Shown here: in pieces, positions 32,521 to 44,324 of the stretch
Numbering within the stretch: the first letter of the stretch is position 1
Layout of the letters: each line of letters begins with the position of its first letter
DNA from: Pegoplata infirma
Taxonomy: Eukaryota; Arthropoda; Insecta; Diptera; Anthomyiidae
Length of the DNA: 64,000 nt
NCBI GenBank assembly: GCA_963921195.1
Contig: OY992537.1
Span: 31,541,911 to 31,605,910 of the forward strand
Direction: 5' to 3'
Translations under genes and position numbers: made by a program
The notes under the pieces: generated by a model
The model's input: only the letters and a program-made list of their open reading frames with translations
Database searches by the model: none
Told to the model about the DNA's origin: nothing

Positions 32521-34015
32521 CTTCGAAAGCTCCTTCGTGGTAAATTTTCATATTTTTTTGAGAACCCGTTCAGACGATATCGAATTTTTAAAAATTGATA
32601 GTTTGTTCCATTCCTCAAACTTCTTTTACTCATAACTTTTAATATTTTTTCAAAACACACCTACGCCTTTCTCCACTTCCTAAGTGGGCGGGCTCCTATT
32701 CAAAACTACATTTTTATAAAATTTGATCCAACTGTAACTTGGAAAAGTCTCGTAACCTTGTTTTTAAACAAACAAATTTGGATCGAAATTTACATTTCCT
32801 TTGCAATTTTACAATTTTTTTTTGTAATTTTACAAATTTCCAAGATAATCTTACAAAAAAAATCTAGTAATTTCACGAGAATTCCTTGTAATTTTAATTG
32901 TGCAAAAAAAATGTAAATTTACAATTTTATTGGTAAAAAGCTTGTAAAATTACAAATTTATTGGTAAAAAGCTTGTAAAATTACAAGGAATTCTCGTAAA
33001 ATAGGAGGTAGTAAAAAATCTAGTAAAGTTACGAAACCTCCTTGTAAATTTTATCGTGTCAAAAAAATTTGTAAATTTACAACTTTATTGGTAAAATTCT
33101 TGTACAATTACAAAGTTATTGGTAAAAAGCTTGTAAAATTACTAGGAATTTTTGTCAAATAGGAGTTGGCAAGAAAAAAAGTTACAAGTTTTTCTTGTAA
33201 TTTTACAAGGTTTTTTTTTTTGAGTGAGGATAAAAATAAATGGTGGTCGGTCTCACTAATGACACTTTTAGGACGCACCATTGGAGCAGTAAAAGTTGAT
33301 TTAATAAAACAGATTTAGTATATATAAAAAAAAATTGTTGGGGACCACCTTAAGGGTTGAAGATAGTGGGCAGGTGTGGGGCACTCTTAGGGAACTGCCC
33401 TAAAGCGGTTGGTGCAAATTTTAAAAAAATCTCATTTTGTATATGAGCCCATTAGAAATTATAGAAAGAATTTTAGTGTATTCTGAAAAAAATGTTTAGG
33501 CGTATAAATTATTCTTGCTATTGCACCATCTACGACAAACCAATGGAGCAGTAGACCTGATTTAAAGATTGAAAAATTGAAAAAATTACAAGAAAATTTA
33601 TTTTTTAAAAATTTAAACATATGGTAATAATCCTTATCCCACGATCGTAGTAGCCAAAAAAATTCTAGAATCGTTAGAAGTTTTCCAAAAAAAATTCAAA
33701 AAAATCAAAGAGTACAAAAAATAAAAATGAGATTTGAAATCGCATACTAGAACACTTTTGAGAATTTTGACTGATTTTTTTTTAAAGTAAATACAATTTT
33801 TTTTTTAATAAAAAAAAAACTGGAAATTTGGACAATTTCGACCAAGACGTTATGAGTAAATGAACAAACTAACAATTTTTGAAAATTCTATATCCATTGA
33901 ACGGGTCATCAAAAAATCCTGAAAATTTGCCACGAAGGAGCTTTTAAAGGGTACTAAAAAAATTCGTAAAATGTAAAAAAAAATTCCAAAGTGTCCGATT
34001 TGACATTGAATTCCC
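32521..34015. repeat. Diverged, deleted copy of the ATGGGGCATTCC foldback
   Basis: Left arm part 32521-32755 ('cttcgtggtaaattttc', 'acctacgccttt') and right arm part 33230-34015 ('ggtcggtctcac', 'gaacgggtcatcaaaaaa', 'ccgatttgacattgaattcc'). The left outer end and part of both arms are deleted. A TTTGAGTG-ended element sits in the loop region. Confidence 0.6.
32756..33226. mobile_element. TGTAATTTTACAA-repeat element with TTTTGAGTG right end
   Basis: Consists of many 'cttgtaaaattacaa' inverted and direct repeats with 'attggtaaaaagcttg' spacers and ends TTTTTTTGAGTG. The CACTC left end was not identified, so the left limit is approximate. Confidence 0.5.
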
Positions 34016-34810
34016 CATAAATAAACTTAATAGGGTCATTGACCTCAATTTGGGTTAAGACTACATCTTTCTTCTGACAGCAAGAAAAATAAACTAAATG
34101 GGGTTCTCGACCGATATCTCAGTGAATTTTGCGTAGAATGACAAAAAAATTGCTTTAGCAAGGACACCCATGTATTAAGTAAAACTTTATCATGATTTAA
34201 TGTTTTGGGCAAACTTTTATGTTAATTGCAGTTCATATATCGATCGTTTACTAAGGTTTTCCAAACAACTAAAAAAATCTATTGAAATTTTTTTTCTAAA
34301 AAATTCCAATAATTTTTAAAATTTTTGCTATAAAATAAAATTTTTTATTTGTGATCTTTTTAAAATTAATTAAAAATTATAAGTGCCACCTCCTTGTCAA
34401 AAGTCAATACACATATGTTAATGATATCGATATAACTATCCCTATCTATATCTATTGTTATAATTCTTCGCATTTTTTTTTGCTTTTGGTTGCCTTTCAA
34501 CGTTATGGGGTATTTCATCAATTACTTTGATTGCTTTGGGACTAATATGTCAAACAAATGTTCTGCATTGAGATTTAACCAACACTCATTCATATATATT
34601 TGTTGAGGCAAATCCTCTCCATTAACATGTTTGTTACAATTTTGGTCATGTTAATATAACTTGGTAAGCATACTAATTGGTTATGGTTTGAAAATCAGTT
34701 ATATGTGTGTATATAAGGGTGGAGCAAGTTTTGCTTTTTTTTTTTTGAGTTTTAAAACCATCGCGGTCGGAATATTTTTCTTTTAAGTGACATTATTACT
34801 ACAACACATT
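34016..34810. other. AT-rich spacer, no gene seen
   Basis: 34195-34215 has 'tttaatgttttgggcaaac', an end motif of the array-bearing family. Otherwise nothing recognisable. Confidence 0.4.
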
Positions 34811-34885
34811 AACGTAAACGAAAATTTCGGTTGTTATTATTAAACTATGCAGTTGGCTCTAAATTCCGCTGGCACAACTAAACTG
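34811..34885. repeat. Fragment of the 219-bp CACAGAGGG MITE
   Basis: Matches one arm of 48692-48910 ('aaatttcggttgtt', 'aaactatgcagttggctc', 'gctggcacaact'). It is cut by the 245-bp MITE at 34888. Confidence 0.6.
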
Positions 34886-34887
34886 CA

Positions 34888-35132
34888 CACAGAAAACAAA
34901 TTTGCTAATTTCCAACTGAAATTCAGTTATTGCAACAAAAATTCGGTTGATTCATTTGTATTAAGGTTAAAACAACTAAATATCGGTAGTTGCAACTAAA
35001 TTTTGTTAATACAACAGTCTTTTAATTGAAACAACTAAAAAATTCGTCCGCCACAGTGAAATTTAGTAGCAGCAACCGAATTTTGAGTTGCTCCAACTGA
35101 AGAATTCAGTTGGAAATTTATTTTTCTATGTG
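34888..35132. mobile_element. 245-bp CACAGAAAA MITE, copy 2
   Basis: Same length as copy 1 at 26900-27144, with the same 'ccaactgaaattcagtt' interior. The flanks (CA left, TG right) do not show a clean duplication. Confidence 0.7.
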
Positions 35133-35354
35133 TGTATTCTTTGTGCATATAAAAATTTCGTCCGATATTTAGTTTAATCGGTCTATTGTAGGCAAAAAAA
35201 AAGACGAATTTCACTCAAACTTAATTCGTGTGTGTTTTCTACACTAATTAAAGTTCTAACAAAAAATATATTGGACTGGTTCACATTTTCCGGAAAATTC
35301 TGGTGTATGGTATCGTATGGTTGGTTATGCCCGCAATAGCTTTCTCACTTGTTT
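35133..35354 (+). mobile_element. 3' fragment of the second HINE family
   Basis: 'aaaatttcgtccgatattt', 'acactaattaaagttctaac' and a terminal 'ctttctcacttgttttt' correspond to the 3' half of 1738-2266. Confidence 0.5.
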
Positions 35355-35355
35355 T

Positions 35356-35611
35356 TAACATGATAATGTTTTAAGGCTGGTATCTATTTGACTATATAAG
35401 CAAACGATTACCAAAAAAGAAAATAAGAATTACTGGTTTCATTTTCTTAAAACCAAAAATTTTGGTAACTTGGGTTTGTAGCTTGGATAATAATTCACCT
35501 CGAGGTGAGTAAAGTAACTATTCACCAGCTGGTGAATAAAACGTAACATATTTTTTTCATATTTTTTTTTGACATCAATTTTTTCTAATCAATATTTTTT
35601 TATCAATATTT
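35356..35611 (-). repeat. Array-bearing repeat family, short copy
   Basis: 'aacatgataatgttttaaggctgg', 'tatataagcaaacgatta', 'ttcacctcgaggtgag', 'caccagctggtgaataaaa' and a short TTTTTATCAATA array, directly before a HINE, the same junction as at 11868/11869. Confidence 0.65.
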
Positions 35612-36290
35612 TTATACCCTCCAACTACAGTATGGGGGTATACTCACTTTGTCATTCCGTGTGTAACGCATCGAAATAACGGCCTAGGACCCCATAAATA
35701 ATATATATTATTGATCAGTGATCGATTCTAAGACATTCTAGCGATGTCCGTCTGTCCATCCGTCCGTCCGTCTGTCCGTCCGTCTGTGGAAGACACGATA
35801 CAGTCTAAAATAAAAGTGCTAGACTCCTGAAATTTGGCACATATATGACTTATGTTCATAGGCTGGTTAAGTTCGGAGATGGGCAGAATCGGACCAGGGG
35901 GGAAAAGTTCCCCCTTGACGAAGTAAACCAACCCATGAAAAAAGGTTACTTTTTATGGGTTTTTTTGTATTTTTGTTAAACAAATAAAACATTTTTATGC
36001 TTGAAAAAGTTCAAAGTCTTGGACTTGGACCCAGGGGATTCGAAAATGACTTTTTTTCGGTCCGCCCCCTTTTGTGGGCGTGGATATTAGCAAATAATTT
36101 ATATAATGATGTAATTGTTTATTTTTTATACAAAAAGCGTAGTAATTAAATTTTTAAACATTTTTGAGCAGAGAGAAGGTGTCCCCAAGGACCCCCAAAA
36201 AAACGCCCCTGCCTTTTTTATATTTTTTTTAAACGTTGGAGGGTATACAAGATTCGGCACAGCCGAATTTAACACTCTCACTTGTTTTTT
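35612..36290 (+). mobile_element. Complete HINE element
   Basis: Cleanest copy in the window: 'taccctccaactacagtatgggggtata' start (read in parts), 'taggaccccataaa', 'gatcagtgatcgattc', microsatellite 35746-35790, 'gggcagaatcggaccagggg', 'acgttggagggtatac', hairpin 'attcggcacagccgaat' and end 'acactctcacttgtttt'. About 680 bp, non-coding. Known HINEs are mobilised by Helentron proteins from elsewhere. Confidence 0.85.
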
Positions 36291-36630
36291 ATAATTTTTT
36301 TTTTCATTAACATTTTTTTTCATCAATATTTTTGTTTCACCATTATTTTTGTTTCATATATGAGTTAAAAAAGACGTGATTTTTGTTTTGATGGCACATC
36401 GATGAAAGTTGGAAGCTTTTTAAGAATAAGAAATTCGTTCGCGTCAATTAAATCGCGTAAGGGGGTCAAAAGTTATGGCGGTTATAAGATTTAGCGGTTT
36501 TAAAAATCTTAAAAATATTTTAAAAATTTTTTTTCTACACATTTGTTGCATGCTTTATTAAAACATGCCAGGATATATCATTTCTTCTAAAAAATATATG
36601 ATATAAATTTAACCCTTTAATGACCAAACG
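36291..36630. other. T-run array then spacer
   Basis: 36291-36355 is a short TTTTCATCAATA array. 36356-36630 contains no recognised feature; 'ttaacccttt' at 36608 resembles a piggyBac-type end but no partner was found. Confidence 0.4.
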
Positions 36631-37884
36631 ATTTATTTATTATTTATTTATTTAGTCTATGGAACATTAATTCCTTACAGACCATGATTAATATATACAA
36701 AAGTTGTATAAATTTTACAAATACATATATATTTATTTAAAAAATTTAAATTGTCGCACATTTACATCTTCCGGCCATAAAGACGGTTTGAAGAGCTCCT
36801 TATACAGGTTAGCAGTGATTCCAAGTTTAAATGAAATTCTTCTTAACATTTTTAAATCGGTGTTAACTTTAACGAGCTTATAGCATTCTAAGTCTTCCGC
36901 TTTAATATCAAAATATTTGACAACATAATCAATAATTTGTTCAGCCGTTACGTTTGGTTTAAATGAGGACAGATGAACCCACTTTTTTTTGGCAATAACT
37001 TCTAGATCATTGTTGTTGTGGCCTCCAACAATAACCTTCTTACGTGTCTTCTTAGTAACATTAATCCATTCAGAATTGTTTACTGGGTTATCAATATTAG
37101 CAGGAGATGTTTTTAAATTCTCATCTGATGTTTCCGAAAAACAAAGACTTTCTCTTCTTATACGCTCGCAAGCAGATCTTAAAACATTTGCATTGTAACT
37201 ATAAACATCATCATGATTAAAATCATTATCCAGGCTCTTTACATGATTACTTGGTTGAGTAGTAGCAACTGCATTAAATGCTTTATTAAACTCGGGAACA
37301 GAATTAGAAATAACACGATCACCATCAGCGAGATTAGCAGCAGAATGTGAAGAAATAAAACCACACAAAGGTGAACGAACTCTTTGTTGTTTTAAATCAT
37401 TGTTCGAATTTTGACTTGTTTCGGCTGGTGTTTTTTTATTTTTAAATGAAACACTCTCACTAGCATTGTTGTTGTCCTTGATGTATGCATAAAAAAGACT
37501 TTTTAATTCTTTTATTTCACTTGTTAACATTGATATTTTAGCATTTAAATCATAAAAAGAATAAGCACATTTATTGCAATTGTAAAAAATATTATTGTTA
37601 CAATTCAAAAGCTCAAAAACACGATCACCATTTACTCCAGCACATGATTTGTGAAAATAACCACTGCAATTTTTGCATTTGATGAAAACATCGCCGACGG
37701 CTTTGCAGCAAGCAACACAAAATCTGTTTGGCATTAGAAAAAAAAAACAACTTGTTCTACCGACAGTCACTACTGAACTATTTAAAAAAATATCTAAGTT
37801 CCTAAAATCGCGATTAATTCGCGGTAAAAGAAAAGTTTCACAATTTTGTATAACATATTTAAGCAATGCGCGTTGGTACTACTG
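36631..37884 (-). mobile_element. ORF1-only non-LTR retrotransposon copy
   Basis: On the minus strand the copy starts near CAGTAGTACC (37884), a start like that of many Jockey/CR1-group elements, has a 150-bp leader, one open frame, then only about 75 bp before a 3' tail of AATAAATAAATAA type (36631-36655). No reverse transcriptase or endonuclease sequence is present, so it is either an ORF2-deleted copy or a non-autonomous derivative. Target duplications were not found. Confidence 0.7.
36733..37734 (-). CDS. Retrotransposon ORF1 protein with PHD-type zinc finger
   Basis: Intact 333-codon frame, the only convincing protein in the window. From the start MPNRF, residues C6, C9, C20, C23, H28, C31, C53 and C56 form a C4-H-C3 pattern, a PHD-type finger as found in ORF1 proteins of CR1/L2-like LINEs. 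A heptad-like stretch (about 62-85, LNAKISMLTSEIKELKSLF) may be a coiled coil for self-association. The middle (about 90-245) is Asn/Ser-rich and probably disordered. Residues 252-333, starting WVHLSSF and including LWPEDVNVRQF, match the C-terminal RNA-binding-like domain of LINE ORF1 proteins (WVFLSRL...LWPeGv.VReF in relatives). The expected role is binding element RNA as a ribonucleoprotein. An in-frame ATG 44 codons upstream (37866) exists, but the finger begins directly after the chosen start and the extra part is not family-like. The frame is unbroken in a setting where all other coding remnants are broken. The exact clade is uncertain. Confidence 0.8.
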   Translation of the reverse strand: MPNRFCVACCKAVGDVFIKCKNCSGYFHKSCAGVNGDRVFELLNCNNNIFYNCNKCAYSFYDLNAKISMLTSEIKELKSLFYAYIKDNNNASESVSFKNKKTPAETSQNSNNDLKQQRVRSPLCGFISSHSAANLADGDRVISNSVPEFNKAFNAVATTQPSNHVKSLDNDFNHDDVYSYNANVLRSACERIRRESLCFSETSDENLKTSPANIDNPVNNSEWINVTKKTRKKVIVGGHNNNDLEVIAKKKWVHLSSFKPNVTAEQIIDYVVKYFDIKAEDLECYKLVKVNTDLKMLRRISFKLGITANLYKELFKPSLWPEDVNVRQFKFFK

Positions 37885-38995
37885 AAAAAAATCATGGAAA
37901 ATCGTATCATTGTACCAGTAGTTTAAAAAAAATCGGTGATACTTTTTTATAACAAGACAATTTAATATGGTCCAAAAAATCTATAATCATCAAAATTTTT
38001 TAACCCGCCTCTGATTTTATGACGACACATCAAGTGGGCTTTCATCTAAAAAAAATTTCATCCGATTTCGTATAAAGCCTTGGATGTGCCAAATCAAAAC
38101 AGGTTTAGATAAAATCATCGCTCTTTCCGCTCAGAATGGCTTAAAGTAAAAAGTCAAAAAGCAAATCAGTTCTACTCGTTAAAGCTCGTCTTTTGGTGTA
38201 TTAACATGAACATGATGCATTAATTGCTACTAAAAAAAATAGGAAACAGATTTGCAAATTTCGCACAATTTTTAACAATGCCATAAAATTTTTGCAATTT
38301 ATTTTTTATAAACCCGCCAGTGATTTTTTTATGTAAACTCCAAAAAAACTCGGTTTACGCAAGAGTCCACCAAATTTCGAATGAAACCGCGAATGTTCCT
38401 CGCAAAAAACTGGTATTTTTAAAAAATTATGTTTTTTCTTTCGAACTTTGATCTGCTGAAACTCCTTAATTATTGGTGGCACATTAACGAGATTAATTCC
38501 AAAATGTTAAGAATTACAACAGCTACCAACCCGTTTTCAACTTTTTTCATTTTATAGAGGGGGCCGAAATCCCTGATCAAAAAACCTCGAAAATTTAAAA
38601 ACTCTTAATTTTTGGTTTCAAAATTTAACCGTCCTTTAACTTCTTTCCAAGCTATGAAGCATCTATCAAACCAACATTAAAATAATATCTTATATGTACT
38701 GACTTTGTGTAATGACGGAAAAGATTGAAATATAAGGAGAACTTAAAAAAAGCGAAAGAAGGTAAAAACTATGGATTATTTCAAGCCATTTTTATCGATT
38801 TTTCAACTTTAACCCTCTATAACTTTTACGGTTAAAGTGGGGTAATCCTTAAGCATTGCTCAGTGATGATTCAAGGTCTTGTTTACACAACTGCATTTAC
38901 AATTTTACCAAATTCCAAAAACTGCCGGTTTTTTTAAACATTTATTTCAGTTTCACAGGGTTGAAATTTAAAAAAGATTTTTTGACATATTTTTC
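37885..38995. other. Unclassified spacer
   Basis: Phrases such as 'aacccgcctctgatttta' and 'aacccgccagtgattttt' (38000-38030, 38310-38330) suggest an old internal duplication of about 310 bp. No gene or element ends recognised. Confidence 0.4.
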
Positions 38996-39185
38996 AATAA
39001 TTTTTTTTGGGTTCATCAAAAATTTGGTGTTTTTTTTTTTAATCAATATTTTTTTTCATCAATATGTTTTTCATCAATATTTTTTTTATCAATATTTTTT
39101 TCCATCAATATTTTTTTCGCCAATATTTTTTTTTTATCAATAATTTTTTTATTAATATTTTTTTTTTTTTTCATCAATATGTCTT
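38996..39185. repeat. TTTTTTCATCAATA array
   Basis: T-runs separated by ATCAATA, ending 'tcatcaatatg'. Same type as the arrays at 11620 and 60606. Confidence 0.65.
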
Positions 39186-39314
39186 AGAAACTTTTAAGGA
39201 TCAATAATATATGAACATAAGGAGGTCCGAAACTTCAAGGGGTTTTGCATGGAATGACTTATTAATATAGGGTTATTTTTTCAAGAAAAAAAAATTCTTT
39301 GGAAAGAACACCTA

Positions 39315-39425
39315 CACTCAAAGAAAAAGCTTCATTAATATAATGAAACTCATCATAAAAGTTCGTCCAATGATACTGTTTTATTATATTTATGAAATGT
39401 TTCATTAATATTCATTATATTATAT
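39315..39425. mobile_element. Right-truncated CACTCAAAGAA MITE
   Basis: Left end CACTCAAAGAAAAAGC preceded by TA and an interior of 'gaaatgtttcattaat' motifs, as in 26321-26477. The right end is not found. Confidence 0.5.
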
Positions 39426-39717
39426 TTCTATCTAAAAAATGCATAAATAACTTAAAATTTGAATAAGAAAGTTTGTGGGAGTCGTTGGGGGACGTTGGAG
39501 AACACCGTTTCCATCTTCATAAATGTTTACAAATTAATTTTTATGTTTTTTACGCCCAAAAAACCCTTTTATCATTATTTTGTACTATTTTTTATAACCA
39601 CGCCCTTAAAAACGGACGGGCCGAAAAAATAGCATTTCATAATCATCTTGGTCCAAATGCAGGTCAATGAATTTCATATGGCATAAAAATATTTAATTTT
39701 TTGAACAAATATAAAAA

Positions 39718-40252
39718 AAAACAAGTGAGAGTGTTAAATTCGGCTGTGCCGAATCTTTTATACCCTCCAACACGTCAAAAAAAATCAAAAAAAAAACAGG
39801 GGCGTATTTTTTTTTGGGGGGGGGGGTGGGTTTTGGCGATGGGAAACAAACTTTCTGGATCCAACTGCAGGACTTTGAATTTTTTTGACATAAAAATGTT
39901 TCGTTTGCTTAACAAAAGCACAAAAAACCTATAAAAAATTCCGTTCTTTCAGGGGTGGCTTTAGTTCTTCAAGGGGGAACTTTTTTCCACCTGATCCGAT
40001 TTTGCCCATGTTCGAACTTAACCAGCCCAATACCATAAGACATATTAGTACCAAACTTCAGGAGTCTAGCTCTTTTAGTTTGGACTGTATCGTTTCTTCC
40101 ACAGACGGACAGACGGACGGATGGACAAACGGACATCGCTGATCACTGATCAATAATATATATACTTTATGGGGTCCTAGACCGATATTTCGATGCGTTA
40201 CATACGGAATGACAAAGTGAGTATACCCCCATACTGTGGTTGGAGGGTATAA
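39718..40252 (-). mobile_element. HINE, minus orientation
   Basis: Complement of the standard order: 3' end with 'attcggctgtgccgaat' hairpin at 39740-39756, 'taccctccaac', G-run (39810-39830), microsatellite 40100-40125, 'gatcactgatcaataata', 'actttatggggtccta', and the start block ending at about 40252. Confidence 0.8.
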
Positions 40253-40507
40253 AAATCTTGTAAAAAATTGTGTTTTTCTGGTGGTGTTGTAGTTTTTTAA
40301 GTGGGAACATTTTCCAGTCGTCCGGTTTTGCAACAGAACTTAACCAGCCTATGCCCATATGACATAAACGTACCCAACTTCAGAAGCATAGCTCTTATAT
40401 TTTAGACTGTATCGTGCCCTCCACAGACGTACATCGGTATAATGTCTTAGAATCGATCACTGATCAATAATACGAGGTCCTAGACCGATTGTAGTTGGAG
40501 GATATAA
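40253..40507 (-). mobile_element. Second, deleted HINE in tandem
   Basis: Continues head to tail from the previous copy: 'gtagttttttaagtgggaac', 'agactgtatcgtgcc', 'cacagacg', 'aatcgatcactgatcaataata', 'gaggtcctagaccgat' then directly 'tgtagttggagg', so part of the start block is deleted. Confidence 0.65.
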
Positions 40508-40515
40508 AAAAAATA

Positions 40516-40643
40516 ATTGTACGATTAATTGACATAAATTAATCGATTTATTCGTTATTCGAAAATCGTAATTTTTATATGTATCGAACAAGATTTTGGT
40601 TTTGTTTGATCGATTAATCGAACTTAATCGGTTGACAACTCTA
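40516..40643. mobile_element. End fragment of the TAGAGTTGTC hAT family
   Basis: Ends GACAACTCTA and has 'gattaatcgaacttaatcgg' and 'ttattcgaaaatcg' motifs, matching the ends of the complete element at 45861-47070. The other end is absent. Confidence 0.65.
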
Positions 40644-40689
40644 CTATTTATACAGCAAAACATTATCACGATTCAATTGTTTGGGCAAG

Positions 40690-41375
40690 AGTACAAACTT
40701 CGCAGAATTTTTTTTTCACTTTGTACGAAACTTTCCGATTTTCAAGCCAAAAAAGAAACTCAAAGAAATATCCAATATTTGTTTGTGTTAATATTGACTC
40801 TAAAAGGCAACTATTCCTCCGACCCCAACGATTTTAAAATTCGAAAAAAAAATTAAAATTTGCTCAACCCTTGTGTATATGTAGCAGAAAGATGTAGATA
40901 TTATTTCACCAAAAATTCTTCAAAATATTGAAGGGTGTAAATATGAAAAATCTATTCGATATCCATATAAAATAGTAAATTTAATGCGTCACTAATTTTT
41001 AAACATTTATTTAACACTTAATCTTAAATACGGGTAAGAGTTAAATAAAGCAAAATTCTCCCAAAGTACGTATCAAAAAGGATTTAAAATTGAAGATGTT
41101 GTAAATTGACAGATTATTGAAAATTCAATGACCCAAAAAATAGAATTTAAAATTAACAGTTGATATAAATTTATAAAGCTCAAGAAATGTTTAGTTAAAA
41201 TTTAAATGAGGTGTTCTTATTTGCAATGTTGGATATCTATATCATCCTAGAATAACGGTACCAATTACCGTTGTTGTTCCGCAACCAAAATTGATATGAA
41301 AGTTTTACAAAGCGATTATTGAAATTCGATGAATATTTTTAATGTCTCAGTATCTATTTTAAAGTTTTCGATTAA
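40690..41375. other. AT-rich spacer
   Basis: Begins with the end block 'ggcaagagtacaaacttcgcag' (40685-40706) of the array-bearing family. No gene recognised. Confidence 0.4.
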
Positions 41376-41378
41376 TTA

Positions 41379-42270
41379 CACCGCTCAACAAATCGAAGGT
41401 TTTTGGCTCCGGTTTGAAGTTTGATATAAAATTGTTAAAGATTTTGACTCGCTGATTCCAAATTCGTGCTCCAAATTTTTCCATCACGTCTAGAATTTTA
41501 ATTATTGGCGGTTGAAAATGTGAAAAAACGCGATTTTTGCCTTTTTTGAAAGCCAGCACAGCAGCCGCTGGGTGCAATAAAAATCAGGTATAAAGCGTGA
41601 GAGTAGAATTGAACTATGATCTCAAAAATGTGATCAAAAAAATTTCAAGTTGTTGCACGATTATTGGCCAAACATGCATTTTAAAAAAACACTGTCAAAA
41701 AAATTAGAAAAAGCACCATTTTTAAAAGGCTCTAATACAATAACCAGATGATCAATCTTTACAGTGATGATCTCAAAATTTAGGCAAAAGTTCATTCTTT
41801 CTTATAGACTTTTAAACCCATTAAATATATCTTCCGGTGTATGCGAAAAATAACACAGAAATCTTAAATTTGTAAAATATTTATTTTTTTTAGTTTTTCT
41901 TTGAAAAATATCAAAAAAAAACTAAGGTATCTACCTTACCTTTTTTACAAAAATGGTAATTTTAACAGTATTATTTTAAAACGCAAGTAAAGCCCAACCA
42001 AACGTAATAATTTGAAAAAAATTGTTTTCTATGTTGGAGACCAAAGACAAATTATACTTTTGCGCTTTATACCAGATTTGTATTCCACTGAATGGCTGCT
42101 GTGCATGCTATCAAATAATGCAAAAATCGAAATTTTTCGCATTTTCAACCATGAATAACTAAAAATCTGGACGTGATGGAAAAATTTGTGAAATGATTTG
42201 GAATCAGGAGATCAAAGTCTACTAAAATTGATCATCAGAATTCAAACCGGAAAATGAGTGTTGAGCGGTG
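41379..42270. mobile_element. 892-bp foldback with TTA duplication
   Basis: Ends CACCGCTCAACA and its complement, flanked by TTA on both sides (41376-41378, 42271-42273). The outer 260 bp on each side are imperfect inverted repeats: 'ttccatcacgtc', 'ggttgaaaatg', 'cacagcagcc', 'ggtataaagcg' all recur in complement. TTA suggests the PIF/Harbinger group, but this is inference. Non-coding. Confidence 0.7.
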
Positions 42271-42273
42271 TTA

Positions 42274-43317
42274 TTAATTATCGGTTAGCCGATTTATTTA
42301 ATTTAAATAATTGATATTATATTCACACATTATTGACAAGTTTCAAATTATTACTTTTTTAATAGCATGTTTTATTGTTACTACTTTATTTTCATCGATA
42401 TAACTATTAACTGATGTTTATTGTTATTTTATATACCAACTGATATTTAAAATCATTATATTTTTTTCTATAATTTTTAAATACATAAACATTTACAGTA
42501 AGATCTCTCAAAAGCGGATAAATAAAAAAAACTATTGAATTAAGAATACTTAAGTGAAAATTTATATTTGGCTGAGATTTTAATATCGAAAGAGATTTAA
42601 AAAATTTAGTACTTCTAGTTCTAAATGTCATTTATTATTAGATTTTACTGTATTTAATAATTTTTATAAACACTTTTATAATAAATACAAATTGCTTGCT
42701 TTTAATTGCTTTATATTCACTGTTTACATTTGACATAAAATTTCCAGTCATTTGTTTTTATTCGCACTAATTGATATTAATAAATATATTAATAAATTAA
42801 ATTAACGTTGTGGTTTTACTTAAATAAAATAAATAAATATAATACCTATACATTTATTAAATATATAAAATTTTTAATACGTTTAATAAATTTAAAATTC
42901 TTAGAATTTATTGAATTTACATTACACACCTCTCTTCAAGCACGTTATGTTTTTGTAAAAATGGTGATAAGATTGGGTAATGGCATTTCATTCCTGTTTA
43001 TTTAGAATTTTAAAAATTGTTAACTCAAAAATCCTAGCTGATCCCGGTTTTAAGTTATTGCTAAATAATTACAATGTTTGAGAAAAAAACTCACAGTGAA
43101 ATGCCCAAACTAAGATTTTATAGATTTCCGCGACTGTTTTTGAGATATTCGCTATTTAAAAGTAAAACAAACAATATTTTATTATATTTGGGGGTCAAAT
43201 GTTTCATATCCTTACAATGATTCCAAATATTGGGAATTGATTTCATATCAAATTTATATTTTGATTTCAAAACTGCAATCCAAATTTTTCTAGCATATTC
43301 CGTTTTCGAAGTATTCG
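42274..43317. other. Very AT-rich spacer, no gene seen
   Basis: Among the most AT-rich stretches of the window. Short frames are low in complexity. No repeat ends recognised. Confidence 0.4.
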
Positions 43318-44062
43318 TTTTCGAAGTATTTTTTTTTTTTTCATCAATTTTTTAAAATTTTTTTTTTCATCAAGCTTTCATTTTTTTAATCCATTTTTTT
43401 TTCATCAATTTCTTTTTCATCAAATTTTTTTTCATCACATTTTTTTTTCATCAAATTTTTTTTATAAATTTTTTTTTATCAAAATTTTTTTCCTTAATTT
43501 TTTTTCATCAAATTTTTTTTTTTAAATTTTTTATTATCAATTTTTTCTCACCAAAAAAATTTTTTTTTCATCAATTTTTTTCTCACCAAAAAAGTTTTCT
43601 TTTCGTCAAAAACTTTTTTTCATCAAAATATTTTTTCACCAAGAATTTTGGGTTCATTAATTTTTTTTTAACATAATTTTGTTTGTCGTGAAAAAAAATA
43701 GTAGTATATTTTTTTTTTACCAAAACTACTTTTTCACCAAGTCTAAGTTTTTCGCATAAAAATTTTCCATCAAATGTACATAAAACAAGTGAGAGTGTTA
43801 TATTCTTTTGTGCCGAATCTTTTATACTCTCCAAAAAAACACTTTTTTGCACTTAGTTTTGCACTCACTTACGAAATGTACAACTCTTTTGGTTTTTTAA
43901 TGGGGCCCTCGACTGATATTTCAATTCGTTTTGCATGAAAAAGTAAAGTAATATAACATTATTTTTTCTAAAAAAAAACTTTGCTTTGGCAAGTACACCC
44001 AAATCTTCCGCAAAACATTATCATGATTTAATGTTTTGGGCAAGAGTACAAAATTCGAAGGC
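43318..44062 (-). repeat. Array-bearing repeat family, minus copy
   Basis: T-run/CATCAAA array (43330-43640), then 'tcaccaagaattttgggttcatta', 'ttcaccaagtctaagttttt', a HINE-like end 'aaacaagtgagagtgtta' with 'gtgccgaatc', 'cactcacttacgaaatgtac', 'ggggccctcgactgatattt', 'atcttccgcaaaacattatc' and the end 'gggcaagagtacaaaattcg'. Confidence 0.65.
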
Positions 44063-44324
44063 ACTTTTACTTTAAGCCAACAACCCCCTACTAATGTATT
44101 GTGTTGGTATTAGGAAAACAGGTGATGAGGAGAAGGAAAGAGGGACTAGTGTCCACAAACACTAATTTGAATTTGAATTATTGGAAAAATCTGTGATTTT
44201 TCTGAAAACTGTTTTTATGGGAAAGACGTAAGATTTTTTTATGGAAAAAAATTATTAGATTTTTTTTTATATTTTTTATAGAAAATACATCTAGAAGACT
44301 AATTTGTAGGAAAACTGTCTTACA

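Noticed and set aside
36608..36630. piggyBac-type left end TTAACCCTTT next to the LINE
   Set aside because: No matching right end on the other side of the LINE; too short to support alone.
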